DNA of 41,973 nucleotides from Scleroderma bovista. Its lineage: Eukaryota > Basidiomycota > Agaricomycetes > Boletales > Sclerodermataceae. The notes below the pieces were generated by a model. The model ran no database searches and was not told where the DNA came from. It saw only the letters and a program-made list of their open reading frames with translations. This document shows, in pieces, positions 1 to 9,500 of the stretch. The stretch is from contig JAYMGJ010000579.1 in the NCBI GenBank assembly GCA_037178675.1, positions 1-41,973 of the forward strand, written 5' to 3'. A program made the position numbers and the translations under genes. Positions within the stretch are counted from its first letter, which is position 1. Each line of letters starts with the position of its first letter.

Positions 1-421
1 CTCGCTTTATTCCCAAGCTCCAGAAGGCAATCAACAATAGCTGCAGATGCTGCATCTCGTATACCACTTTTTCCAACTGCATTCTTCACTTTTTCAGTAC
101 CACCAGGCTGTTTTGCAAGTTCTAGTTGTGCTTTCACCTCTGCTAAGGTGTCGCTGGGTGTTCAAATTTCTCCAGACTAATCATAAAGCTTGTTAGTGTT
201 GGTTCTGTCTCCAACAAATAAAATCCTGAACAAACCTTGAAAATCTCACAATATCCTTTATCAGATTTCTTTTCTGCATTTGTTCCACCAACTTTGCAAG
301 TGTGACAGAGGTAATTGCACCTTAGTCCTCCATGACTACACTCTTCAGCTTGCATAGGGTTATCACCACCCAAAAATAACTTGTAAGGGATCAGCATGAT
401 TTCTTGACAAAGCTTGCAGTC
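1..421 (-). pseudogene. 3' part of an interrupted multi-exon fungal gene (exon 7 remainder and exon 8)
   Basis: This continues the minus-strand gene found at 14206-16227, cut off here by gypsy-1. After the target duplication CAGTC (417-421), reading from 416 continues the frame left at 14206 exactly (…AWDC then KLCQEIMLIPY…). A Cys/His-rich stretch follows (DNPMQAEECSHGG, then CNYLCHTCKVGGT). A 59-nt intron fits 235-177 (GTTTGT…ATTAG, with a CTAAC branch site). Exon 8 then reads SGEI, an in-frame TGA (162-164), and TPSDTLAEVKAQLELAKQ onward past base 1. I recognise the family from memory as an uncharacterised, highly multiplied Agaricomycete protein. Its function is unknown and it may itself derive from a mobile element. 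Exon phases agree across the insertion, which supports the join. The gene is broken by both the insertion and the TGA. Confidence 0.75.
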
Positions 422-1066
422 TGTCAAGTCTGGGTCTACTCCGGTAGGGGGTCCGGTCAAGTCCGGACAGAAGTGGACGAAGGAGGAGGGCAGATGCTGG
501 ACAAGAGATTAGTCCGGCCGGAGTTGGTGACCGATTGGGTTCAACGACTAAGGACAACAAGTGTTGACCCCTTGCGTAGGTTCCGGTCAAGGGAAGGAGA
601 CGGAGACGGAGACGGAGATGGAGATGGACAAGAACAGGAGTAGTGACTTATGTTGATTTCAGACTGAGGTCTACAAGGTAAACTAGAGGGTACTTATACT
701 AAGTAGAAACTAGGGTCGAGTACATACGGTGACAAGTAAACAACCTAATAGTGGACAAGGGATGACCGGAGTTAGGACTAGGTCAGGTCCGGTGAAAATA
801 AAGTCAGGTCCGGGTAAAATAAATCAGGTCTGGTGAAAATGCTACAAGGTATAGGATATATTGAGTTCACGGAGAACTCACGTCAAGGCAGGGTAGACGG
901 CGAGGTGAGGTAAGAGTGAATGGAGTATAGACCAAGGGTCGTAGTTAGCGGAAGGTTATCTGCGCGACCGTGACCAGAGTAACTGAGAACGACCGGAGTT
1001 GAGCTATGGGGCTGCAATGTGACCGGAGTAACCGGATAGGATCCGGAGTTGGACATGGTTGTAACA
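422..1066 (-). repeat. Gypsy-1 3' LTR (645 bp)
   Basis: On the minus strand the LTR runs TGTTAC…TTGACA. It aligns with the copy at 13588-14205. The 27-bp length difference is explained by a 12-bp change in the GACGGA repeat near 600 and a 15-bp stretch missing from the other LTR near 683-698. Most base differences between the two LTRs are C/T or G/A at CpG. Confidence 0.95.
693..698 (-). promoter_or_regulatory. TATA-like box in gypsy-1 LTR
   Basis: On the minus strand this reads TATAAG. It lies 33 nt before AGTCTGAAAT (665-656), the segment complementary to the proposed primer site. The spacing fits a transcript starting at that segment. The box is missing from the 5' LTR copy because of a 15-bp deletion between two ACTA repeats. 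Confidence 0.45.
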
Positions 1067-1080
1067 GTATCCCCCTTTTA
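1067..1080 (-). other. Polypurine tract of gypsy-1
   Basis: On the minus strand AAAAGGGGGATAC abuts the 3' LTR start TGTTAC. This is the expected position of the plus-strand primer of an LTR retrotransposon and confirms the element's orientation. Confidence 0.8.
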
Positions 1081-1226
1081 GGGGCCGAACCCATGAGGCC
1101 CCAATGAGGCTGACGTGTGGTCGCCTAAGACAATGCAGAGTCCGGAGTGAATGTCTGAGTATGAATTCTGGATCTATAAAGCTCAGACCGGTTTTGCCTT
1201 TACCCCCAATTTACTGCTATCTGAAA

Positions 1227-2276
1227 ATGTCTGCCATTGCCAAGTCCGTCAGCCCTGCCGCCCCTGCTGCCACCGAGTCCAAGGATTGGACGAAGGCCCC
1301 AACACCGGAGTTACAGTCCGGTAGCGAGGACGAGTCTGATGTTCTCGACCCCAAGGCGAAGGAGCGCCATTGTCGCAAGCAAGTGAAGAGGGAGGAGAAG
1401 CAACGCAGGGAAGAGGCAGAGAGACGAGCACGTGAGGAGGCGGAGGCGAGAGCACGAGAAGAGGTGGAGAGAGCGAAGGTGGAGGCGGAACGCCAAGCAC
1501 GGGAGCAGGCAGAGAAGGACAGGGTGGAGGTGCAATGGAGGGCTTCAGAGGTCGCCGCAAGGCAGAGAGCGATGGCGCAGGAGGCGTCGAAGAAGCGAGC
1601 AAGGGAGGAACCGGAGGCGGGTCCGAGTGGAGACCAGAGCGATGTCCGGTAAGTAACCTATATATATATATATATTTTTTTTTTGCTTTTTTATTTAACT
1701 TCCTGGCAGGTGTGTCCACTGTGCAAAGCACAAGGCCAAGTGCGAACAAGACCCGGAAAGGCCCAAGCAGCGCGCATGCATGAAGTGCGCCGGGCTCAAG
1801 GGTGCGAGTGGCCGGAGGTAGGAGGTCCGGGTCCGGTAGAGGACAAAGGGAAGGGCAAGGCAAAGGAGGTCGCAACGTTGCCGCGAGGAGGGGAGAAGCG
1901 GAAAAAGAAGAAGATGGCTGCGAAGGTCGACGACGACGACGACATCATCGAAGTACCAGGACCGTCTGGGAAACGGCCCGGGTTTGACCCTGGGCCATTC
2001 CTGGACCAGTTGGACCGGTTGACCGGAGCAGTGGAGGAGATGACCGGTCAGATGCGCCGGGTCGTGGATGCCACCCGCTCGGTGGCCAAAGGAAATGAGA
2101 GGTTGATGGCCGGCCTCGAGACATTCCTCGAGGAGTGCCGTTTCTTCATGGTGCCTTGGGATGAGGACGAGGAGTCAGAGGACAGCGAAGCGGAGGTCGA
2201 CCCGGAGGAGGTCGAAAAGGAAGTCCAGGGGCTCCAAGAGGAGCAAGAGAACCCTGGCAACGGTGTGCTGGAGTGA
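1227..2276 (+). CDS. Antisense Zn2Cys6-like gene inside gypsy-1, one intron, probable frameshift
   Basis: This gene lies between the end of pol and the 3' LTR, on the strand opposite to gag-pol. The ATG at 1227 opens MSAIAKSVSPAAPAATESKD. A long Glu/Arg-rich stretch follows, likely a coiled coil. A 61-nt intron fits 1649-1709 (GTAAGT…TTAAC…CAG). Splicing creates CVHCAKHKAKC, an 11-residue gap, then CMKCAGLKG, close to the C-x2-C-x6-C…C-x2-C spacing of Zn2Cys6 DNA-binding domains. The sixth Cys (CEWPE) is in another frame. One G lost from the run at about 1798-1801 would explain this. The rest is basic, then contains DDDDD and a helical tail, and ends acidic (DEDEESEDSEAE) at TGA 2274-2276. 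Similar Cys-rich proteins are, from memory, common near Agaricomycete retroelements. The role is unknown; a DNA-binding or targeting function is conjecture. Confidence 0.65.
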
Positions 2277-2442
2277 GAGGTCTGGTCCGGACCTTGTAAA
2301 TAGAAATGTAATTTAGTTTTACTTTTGTTTATAGAGAAAAGTGGCTGGATTTGAGAGTGAGTGATATTACAGAGACAGAGTGAAACGGATAGGGGAAACA
2401 GATAAAAGAAACGGATAAGAGAAACAGAGAGCAAGAGTATTA

Positions 2443-5400
2443 TTACATAGACGCGAGTGGTCCGGGTTTGTCCGGGTACCGGACATGGTAGTCTTCGAGT
2501 AATTCTGTAGCGTTGCCTAGCTCAGTGGCGAGTAGCCAAGAGGTTTCTTTGTCAGTTCCTTCATAACCGGACCAACGTACCAAGTACAGCAGTTTGCACG
2601 ATTTTCGTCGACAGTCAACCTTGGAGTCGAGGATCTCAGAGATCTCGAACTCCGGTTCACCATCTACCTCGACTGGTGGTGGAGGAGGCTGTATCCGGTC
2701 CAGTATAGTGTTGGGTATGGCCGGTTCGAGTTGGGAGACGTGGAAGATGGGGTGAACGGCGCGCATGGAATCTGGAAGGTGTAGCGTAAAAGAGAGAGAG
2801 CCTACTTGTGCTATGATAGTGTAGGGCCCAAGATTCTTTTCTGATAGCTTTTTGGATGGTCGAGTAGACCGGAAGTATTTGGCTTTCATGTATACTTGAT
2901 CGCCTACTTTGAAGTCTGGTGCCAGAGTACGTTTGGCATCAGCCGGACCTTGGTAGCGAAGTTGCGCGTTGGCCATTTCTTCTCGAAGGTATTGATGCAG
3001 CGACTCAAGGTCGACTGCGTAGTCACGAGCCCGAGCTGAAGTCATGTCACGTTCTGGGTAGACAGAGATGTTAGGGTGGTAGCCCTTGTTAGCAAAGAAC
3101 GGAGAGACTCCGGTGGTAGCACTTGGTGCATTGTTGTATGCGAACTCCACCAGTGGGAGTAAGTCCGCCCAGTTGTCCTGCTGGTAGTTGCAGTAGATCC
3201 GGAGGTACTGTTCCAGTGTCTGGTTAGACCGCTCTGTCTGGCCATCGCCCTCTGGGTGGTAACCGGAGGTGAAGTGGAGGCGCATGTTGAGGGCCTTTCC
3301 GAGTGACCGGAAGAAGTGAGAGACAAACTCTGTACCGCGATCTGAGGTGACGTGGGTGGGAACACCGTGCTTGGAGAATACGTGGAGCAGGAAGTGTTTT
3401 GCAAGCTCCGGGCTAGTGATGGTGTCATGAGTAGGGATGAAAATGGCTTGTTTAGAAAGCCTGTCTACCACGACCAGGATGGCGGTAAAGCCAGTAGATG
3501 AAGGGAGTTGCTCTATGAAGTCCATTGAGATGGAGTTCCAAGGCTTCTCCGGTACAGGGAGCTGTTTCAGCAACCCGTAGGGCCTATGGCGCGGTGTCTT
3601 AGCTCTTGCACAGGAGGTACAGGACCGGACGTAGTCTTTGACGAAGGTCCTGAGACCGGGCCAAGTATATTCACGCCGGATTAGTTCTAGAGTCCGGTTT
3701 TGCCCAAAGTGACCAGCGAGTGGGTGATCGTGTCGATACCGGAGAACCCGGAGACGGAGGTCGTCCAAGTCCGGTATGTATATACGACCATCTAGTCGAA
3801 GGAATCCAGCCTCGTCGGTGGACCAGCGAGAGTCCAGTGGATCTGCGAGGTGGATCTGGGCAATGGGATCAGAGGGTAGTGCGGACAGGATGTCGCTATG
3901 GAGTGTTTCCACGTCCATGATTGCGACTGCACGGAGGACCGGAAACTCTAGATAAGTAGCGTGAAGAGAATTAGAGAGCTGTTCTTGAGTGAACACTGGC
4001 CTAAGATTTTGGGGGTTAACCTGGGCGTAGCCACTATCCCCCTCTTTGGGGTAGACGTCCCATCGTCTAGTGAGAGCGTCCGGCTTGGCACCGAGTTTTC
4101 CGGGGCGGAAACGAATGACAAGATTAAATTGAGAGAGAAATTCAGACCACCGGGCTTGCCAGCAGGACAGTACTTTTGAGGTGGAGAAGTACTCGAGGTT
4201 TTTGTGGTCCGTGACAACGTCTATAGGGGAGGCGGAGCCTTCGAGGTAATGGCGCCAGTTCCGGAATGCTTCGAAGATAGCCAGCAACTCCTTATCGTGG
4301 GTGTCGTAGTTCAACTCCAGAGCAGTCAAGGTCTGGGAGTAGTATGCGACTGGACGGATTTCTCCGTCGGCGCAGGTAATGGACAAGATGCCAGCGATGG
4401 TGTAGTCGGAGGCGTCGGTTTCCACAATGATAGGGGTATCTGGAATGAAGTGGGTGAGGATAGGTGCAGTGGTGAAGGCATGCTTCAGCGCGTTGAAGGA
4501 GCGTCGACAGTCGTCGGAGAAGTTCCAAGGGGCGTCTTTCCGGGTGAGCCGGGTAAGAGGGACCACAATGTCAGAGTAGTTGAATATGAACTGGCGGTAG
4601 AAATTGGCAAAGCCCAGGAAGGACTGGATGTCCTTTACCTTTCGAGGTTCAGGCCAGTTGGAGATGGTTTGGATCTTGTCCGGAGACATAGTCAAACCGT
4701 CCGGAGAGAGGCGATAGCCAAGGTACTCTACCGAGTCCGAGTGGAACTCACATTTCTCCAGTTTGGCGAAGAGGCCATGTAACCGGAGTCGGCGGAGAGC
4801 TTCCCGGACGTGCTGCTGGTGGGACTCCATATCCTCGGAGTAGATTAGGATGTCATCGAGGTACACGACAACGCAGACGTCTAGCATGTCAGCGAAGATG
4901 GTGTTGACAAAGCGCTGGAAGGCTGCAGGGGCGTTAGTGAGGCCAAAGGGCATTACTAACCACTTGTAAGACCCATAGTGCGTGCAGAAGGCGGTCTTCC
5001 ATTCATCGCCTGGAGCAATCCAGACAAGATGGTAGGCATGCCAGAGGTCGATCTTGGAATAGATTTTGGCACGGCTGGGAGAGTCCAAAAGGTCAGAGAT
5101 AAGAGGGAGTGGATAGCGATCCTTTTTGGTAATTTTGTTAAGGCCTCGGAAGTCAACGCAGAGGCAAAGTGAGCCATCCTTCTTCTTTATGAAGAGGACC
5201 GGAGCAGCGTGGGAGGAGGCAGTAGGACAGATGAAACCTGTATTAAGATTCTCATCGATGAAAGTCCGGAGAGCGGAGAGCTCAACCGGAGACAGTGAGT
5301 AGAGAGTTCCCAAAGGTGGAGAGGTACCTTCTTCGAGGTCGATCTTCAGATCGTACTCGCGATGCGGGGGAAGTTCAGAGGCCTTTGCCTTACTGAACAC

Positions 5401-6159
5401 GTCCGCATAATTGCGATACTCCAGAGGAACTATGTCCAAGTCCGGCGGAGTAGAGGCGGAGGAAGAACGAGCCTTTGCTGAGTCAGAGGGACGCAGCTGA
5501 AGTTGGTATTTGGTAGATCCCTCTAATTTGCATGCACGCACGAATGCGGCTGCGTTAATCAGGGAGATGTGTGGAGGGGTGCAAACCGGAGTGTCGACAG
5601 ATGGTGCGAGGCCGGGGTCAGATTGGCCAGAGAGGCCAGAGACAGGGTTACCGGACTGAACCGGAGAGGGAGTCGACGGGGGCGCTAGCAAACTTGGTGC
5701 AAGGGTCCGGAAAGTTAAACTGCTCAGTACCCAGTCAATCAACGGATTGTAGTGGGTGAGCCAGTTATGTCCAAGGACAATCGAGCATTCAGAATCTAAC
5801 GGAGCGAGGTAAAAAGTCATAGGGGTGACATCACCGGATGTGGGGAATTTCACTGATAAATCGACAGCTTGAGTGATTACAAAGTTTGATGTACCGTCAA
5901 AGAGCCGGAGTGTAATCGGAGGAACGGAGTAGGTGGTAATATTGTTTTTGTGCGCGAATTGTATATCTACAAAGCAATGCGTGGACCCGGAGTCCACAAG
6001 AGCGCGGGTTTTAGGTAAGTCAAATGGTAAGAGGATAACATGTGGCATAAGGGAATTAGGATCTAAGAGAGCGGACACGTTGAGGCGGGCCTCCTTGGGT
6101 GCACTTCCGGAGTCAACGCAGCTCGCCGGTTGTGCGGAGGGCCGGGAGCTGCTTACTCT
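2443..6159 (-). CDS. pol: Gypsy-1 Pol polyprotein (protease-RT-RNase H-integrase-chromodomain)
   Basis: An open frame of 1,239 codons begins at the gag frameshift site and ends at TAA 2443-2445. The protease motif ALVDSGSTHCFVD is near the start. RT has the YLDD box near 4850, and RNase H has ETDASDYTIAG. The integrase zinc finger (HDHPLAGHFG…CTSCARAK) is followed by the DDE residues MDFIEQLP, TSDRGTEF and GQTERSNQ, all present. The C-terminus carries a chromodomain (LLYLVRWSGY…ETSWL), which in chromoviruses directs integration to marked chromatin. In the RT, positions that are usually Arg read Trp, Trp, Cys and His (DLWHAY, HLVWIA, TAFCTHYG); each is one C/T or G/A step from CGG or CGC. The frame is intact, but enzyme activity is doubtful. 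Confidence 0.93.
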   Translation of the reverse strand, partial: RVSSSRPSAQPASCVDSGSAPKEARLNVSALLDPNSLMPHVILLPFDLPKTRALVDSGSTHCFVDIQFAHKNNITTYSVPPITLRLFDGTSNFVITQAVDLSVKFPTSGDVTPMTFYLAPLDSECSIVLGHNWLTHYNPLIDWVLSSLTFRTLAPSLLAPPSTPSPVQSGNPVSGLSGQSDPGLAPSVDTPVCTPPHISLINAAAFVRACKLEGSTKYQLQLRPSDSAKARSSSASTPPDLDIVPLEYRNYADVFSKAKASELPPHREYDLKIDLEEGTSPPLGTLYSLSPVELSALRTFIDENLNTGFICPTASSHAAPVLFIKKKDGSLCLCVDFRGLNKITKKDRYPLPLISDLLDSPSRAKIYSKIDLWHAYHLVWIAPGDEWKTAFCTHYGSYKWLVMPFGLTNAPAAFQRFVNTIFADMLDVCVVVYLDDILIYSEDMESHQQHVREALRRLRLHGLFAKLEKCEFHSDSVEYLGYRLSPDGLTMSPDKIQTISNWPEPRKVKDIQSFLGFANFYRQFIFNYSDIVVPLTRLTRKDAPWNFSDDCRRSFNALKHAFTTAPILTHFIPDTPIIVETDASDYTIAGILSITCADGEIRPVAYYSQTLTALELNYDTHDKELLAIFEAFRNWRHYLEGSASPIDVVTDHKNLEYFSTSKVLSCWQARWSEFLSQFNLVIRFRPGKLGAKPDALTRRWDVYPKEGDSGYAQVNPQNLRPVFTQEQLSNSLHATYLEFPVLRAVAIMDVETLHSDILSALPSDPIAQIHLADPLDSRWSTDEAGFLRLDGRIYIPDLDDLRLRVLRYRHDHPLAGHFGQNRTLELIRREYTWPGLRTFVKDYVRSCTSCARAKTPRHRPYGLLKQLPVPEKPWNSISMDFIEQLPSSTGFTAILVVVDRLSKQAIFIPTHDTITSPELAKHFLLHVFSKHGVPTHVTSDRGTEFVSHFFRSLGKALNMRLHFTSGYHPEGDGQTERSNQTLEQYLRIYCNYQQDNWADLLPLVEFAYNNAPSATTGVSPFFANKGYHPNISVYPERDMTSARARDYAVDLESLHQYLREEMANAQLRYQGPADAKRTLAPDFKVGDQVYMKAKYFRSTRPSKKLSEKNLGPYTIIAQVGSLSFTLHLPDSMRAVHPIFHVSQLEPAIPNTILDRIQPPPPPVEVDGEPEFEISEILDSKVDCRRKSCKLLYLVRWSGYEGTDKETSWLLATELGNATELLEDYHVRYPDKPGPLASM

Positions 6160-6241
6160 TTTTTTGACTTGGGGTTGGCACTCGAGTTGGAGTCCGTCTT
6201 ACCGGACTCAGCAGAGATGGCCGCAGCATGAGCCTTGGCCT
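6153..6241 (-). pseudogene. gag: C-terminal end of gypsy-1 gag, separated by copia-1
   Basis: This is the last 28 codons and stop of gag, displaced from the main part (12162-13518) by copia-1. Excising copia-1 with one TTTTG copy gives a gag of exactly 482 codons including TAA (6153-6155). The tail is Lys/Ala/Ser-rich and ends KSKKE. It overlaps the start of the pol frame. Confidence 0.85.
6159..6165 (-). promoter_or_regulatory. Candidate -1 ribosomal frameshift site (A AAA AAA) between gag and pol
   Basis: On the minus strand gag reads TCA AAA AAA GAG TAA. The heptamer A AAA AAA in the gag frame fits the X XXY YYZ rule. A -1 slip leads directly into the open pol frame (…AGA GTA AGC…). The gag stop follows 4 nt later. 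Whether a downstream pseudoknot exists was not worked out. Confidence 0.6.
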
Positions 6242-6246
6242 TTTTG

Positions 6247-6535
6247 TGTTGAAGCAATACCTATATACATAGAGGAACTGCTACTCCAACTCACCTGTTT
6301 GGGTGGAGTGCACAACCAGAGATGGTAGCGGTAGCTGGTTAAGAGCTGTTATATTATATAAGCAATGGACGCTGTTTATATACAACAAATAGTGTGATGA
6401 GCGACTGTGACGTGTGACGTGTGACATGTAACATCTACTCTAAAGAGGACTATTACTAAGTCTACACTAATATGGGTCGCAGTCTTGTGCGCACTTCGTC
6501 AACTGTTTACGCCGGGTGCACGTGCGACTTCAACA
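6247..6535 (-). repeat. Copia-1 3' LTR (289 bp)
   Basis: It has the same length as its partner at 11873-12161. By eye it differs at about six bases, three of them CA here against CG in the partner. Confidence 0.95.
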
Positions 6536-6546
6536 CTCCCCCTCGC
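6536..6546 (-). other. Polypurine tract of copia-1
   Basis: On the minus strand GCGAGGGGGAG abuts the 3' LTR, the expected place for the plus-strand primer. Confidence 0.75.
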
Positions 6547-6581
6547 TGTGCTGCATGTAGAGCACTTCAGCGAATAAGGCG

Positions 6582-9500
6582 CTAGATGCTGCCAGAGGGA
6601 AACTGTAAGCCTAGTTGAGCTCTGAACTTTGCGAATTTCTCGCAGGGTAAGTTCTTGGTGAGCAGATCGGCGGGATTCTCAGCACCATCAATGAAGAATA
6701 GCTCCACATTACCTTTCGCGACCGACTCGCGGATTCCGTGGTAGCGGATGTCGATGTGCTTGGAGCGAGGCTCCGTTACAGGGTTGGATGCCATGAATAT
6801 GGATCCCTGATTATCTCCGCAGATCGGGATAGCTTTCAGCTTATAGCCGAGCTCACCGAGCAAACTTCGAATCCAGGTAACTTGGCGAGCGCAATCGCTC
6901 AAAGCCATGTATTTGGCTTCAGTGGACGAGTACGCAATAGTCTTCTGCGCACGAGAAGTCCAACTGATCAAGCCATCTGCAAGTTTCAGGTAGAAACCTG
7001 TCTGCGAGAGGCGAGAGATAGGGTCTGATCCCCAATCTGAGTCCGTGCATGCAATCAGGCCAGCACCGGATCCACCATTGTACACTAGGGAGTAATTAGG
7101 TGTACCAATCAAGTAGCGACAGATATAAAGCACTTTGGACAGGTGGTCCTGGGATGGGTTCGCGGCATGGCGCGAGAGATGGGTGACTGCAAAGGCAATG
7201 TCAGGCCTAGTGCCTAACATAAGGTACAGAAGGGACCCAATAACTGTCTGGAAACGGGAGCGGAGTTCCGCATCAACAGGCTCTGTATTTTTGGCGGCAT
7301 AGTAGCCAGCCGGCAGTGGGGTGCTTGCGGACTTTGCATTGAGCATGCCGCAGCGTTCAATGACCTTTTGGAGGTACGCGCATTGGTCCAAGTGGATAGC
7401 GCGACCCTTGCGAGTGATTCACATTCGGAGGAACTCCTTAGGTTCTCCAAGGTCTCTGCACTCCCATTTGCGCATGAACTGCGCTTTGATGGCATCAACA
7501 ACAGCCTTGTTAGGGCCGCAGAATAAAGCGTCGTCAATGTAGATAATACCAATGACGATGTTGGTGCCTTTCTTCTTATAGAAGAAGATGCCTGCTTCAG
7601 ACTTAAGGCGCTCAAACCCGAGCTCCTTGAGAGACTCATCGAGTGTGCGCCACCAAGCTAGGCCGGCCTGTTTGAGGCCATAGAGGGCACCCCAGAGGCG
7701 GAGCACTTTGCGCTCTTGCCCAGGAACTGCAAACCCTTCGGGTTGTTCCATGTAGATCTCTTCGTCGAGCTTGCCATACAAGTAGGCGCTCCGAACGTCG
7801 AGTCCAGTAATGTACCAGTTTTCAAGTGTGGCAAGCGCAAGCATGAGGCGCACTGTTTCAAAGCGCACGACTGGTGAGAAGACCTGGTCGAAATCTAATC
7901 CCTCGACCTGGGAGAAGCCTTTTGCTACTAAGCGGGCTTTCTTGCGGCCATCTGACTTCACGTCGAAGACCCATCGATTCTTTATGACCTTCCGGTCTCG
8001 GGGACGGTCAACTAGCTCAAAGACCTTGCGCTTTCGCAGCACGTCGAGCTCTTCTTGGCAAGCAAGTTGCCAGAGTTTCTGCTCAGCTTGGGGTAAGCGA
8101 GCAATGTCCTTATAGGACCAGTTGCGGACACTCTCGTATTGAGGGTCACAGGTTTCGAGGGCTTTGCCCATCAGATAACGGACTAGGTTTGCTCCCCCTT
8201 CCTCGCACATCTTTTGCACATCTTCCTCACTGGGCGTTGCAGAGGTGTCGGGGAAACCACCAGGAACATGGTCTGGTGTGTCCGGTTGTGGGGGCCTAGG
8301 GACCTCACCCACAGTTTCTCGCCATCGAGAGGCACTTTCGATATCCCGGAGTTGCTCAACGGGATGTCGCTGCTCACCATACATGTTACCGGGGTGCAAT
8401 GGTGCTCTACGTTCACGTTGGGGGCGGGCAGGAATATTCACTGCAGGGGGTCGCGGTGCATTCTGGCGGCATTCAGCTCGGCCAGGGTGCTGCGGTGCCG
8501 GAGGTGGCGGATTTCTCACCGGTGAAGGCGTTCTCAGTGCCGGTGGAGGCACTGGAGATGGCGTACGGGGAGGATTTATTTGATTAGGCTCTTCCTCAGG
8601 AGCCTCAGGTTCCTTGCGCTTTGGATCGTCATCCTGCGCTTGGGGATGTGGGTAGCCATGGTCGTGTTCCACATCGTCATCACTGTCGGTATCATCAGGG
8701 GGATTCCCTGGTCGATCGGTGGTAGGTTTCGGATTTGCCCTTCCGAAAGGGTTCTCGAGAGGTTCGCGCCTGTTTTTGGGGCAGCGAGGGAAATGACGCT
8801 CGTCAAAGACGGCGTGAGCAGCGGTAAACACTGCATTGGTGGAGCGCATAAACAAGAAGTTGCGCTCATTGCCAGGGGCAACACTGACATAGGTCATAAG
8901 CTCCGACTTGGGAGCCATCTTATTTGCTCGAGCCATTGCTGGGAGGTATACAAATGCTCCACAGCCAAACACACGTAGGTGGTCGATGTTAGGCATCTCC
9001 CCCTTAAGCATTTCATGGGGGGTGCGCCATCGCAGGCGAGCTACCGGAGTACGGTTGTAAAGGTGAGTTGCGTGAGCGAACGCAAATTCCCACCAGGAGT
9101 CAGGAATGCAGGCTTGATGCCGCATAGACTCAGCTTTATCCATGAGAGTGCACCCTAAACACTCGGCACGGCCATTCTGCATGGGGGTTCTTGGAGCACT
9201 TTGATATATTTTTATTCCTTTCTCAAGGAGTGCTCGATCAAACAGATCGGATTTATACTCTCCGCCAGCATCGGACATCCATCCAACGACGTGCGTATCA
9301 TGTTGGACTCGCACCATTTCGAGGAAATCTTTGGCAGCTGTAATCGCTGCAGCTTTGGAGCGAAGAGGCATAGTCCAGGCGTGAGAGGTATAATCATCGT
9401 AGAAGGTGATAACGTATTTAAACTTCCGGTACGACGTAACCAGGAAGGATTTCAGGTCAGAGTGCACCAGCTCGAAGGGCTTGGAAGCACGTCTTTCGTT

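Noticed and set aside
1249..1875. A 208-codon minus-strand frame overlapping the antisense gene of gypsy-1
   Set aside because: Its complement carries the intron signals and Cys cluster. This frame is a Pro/Ser-rich shadow of a Glu/Arg-rich coding region and crosses the intron.
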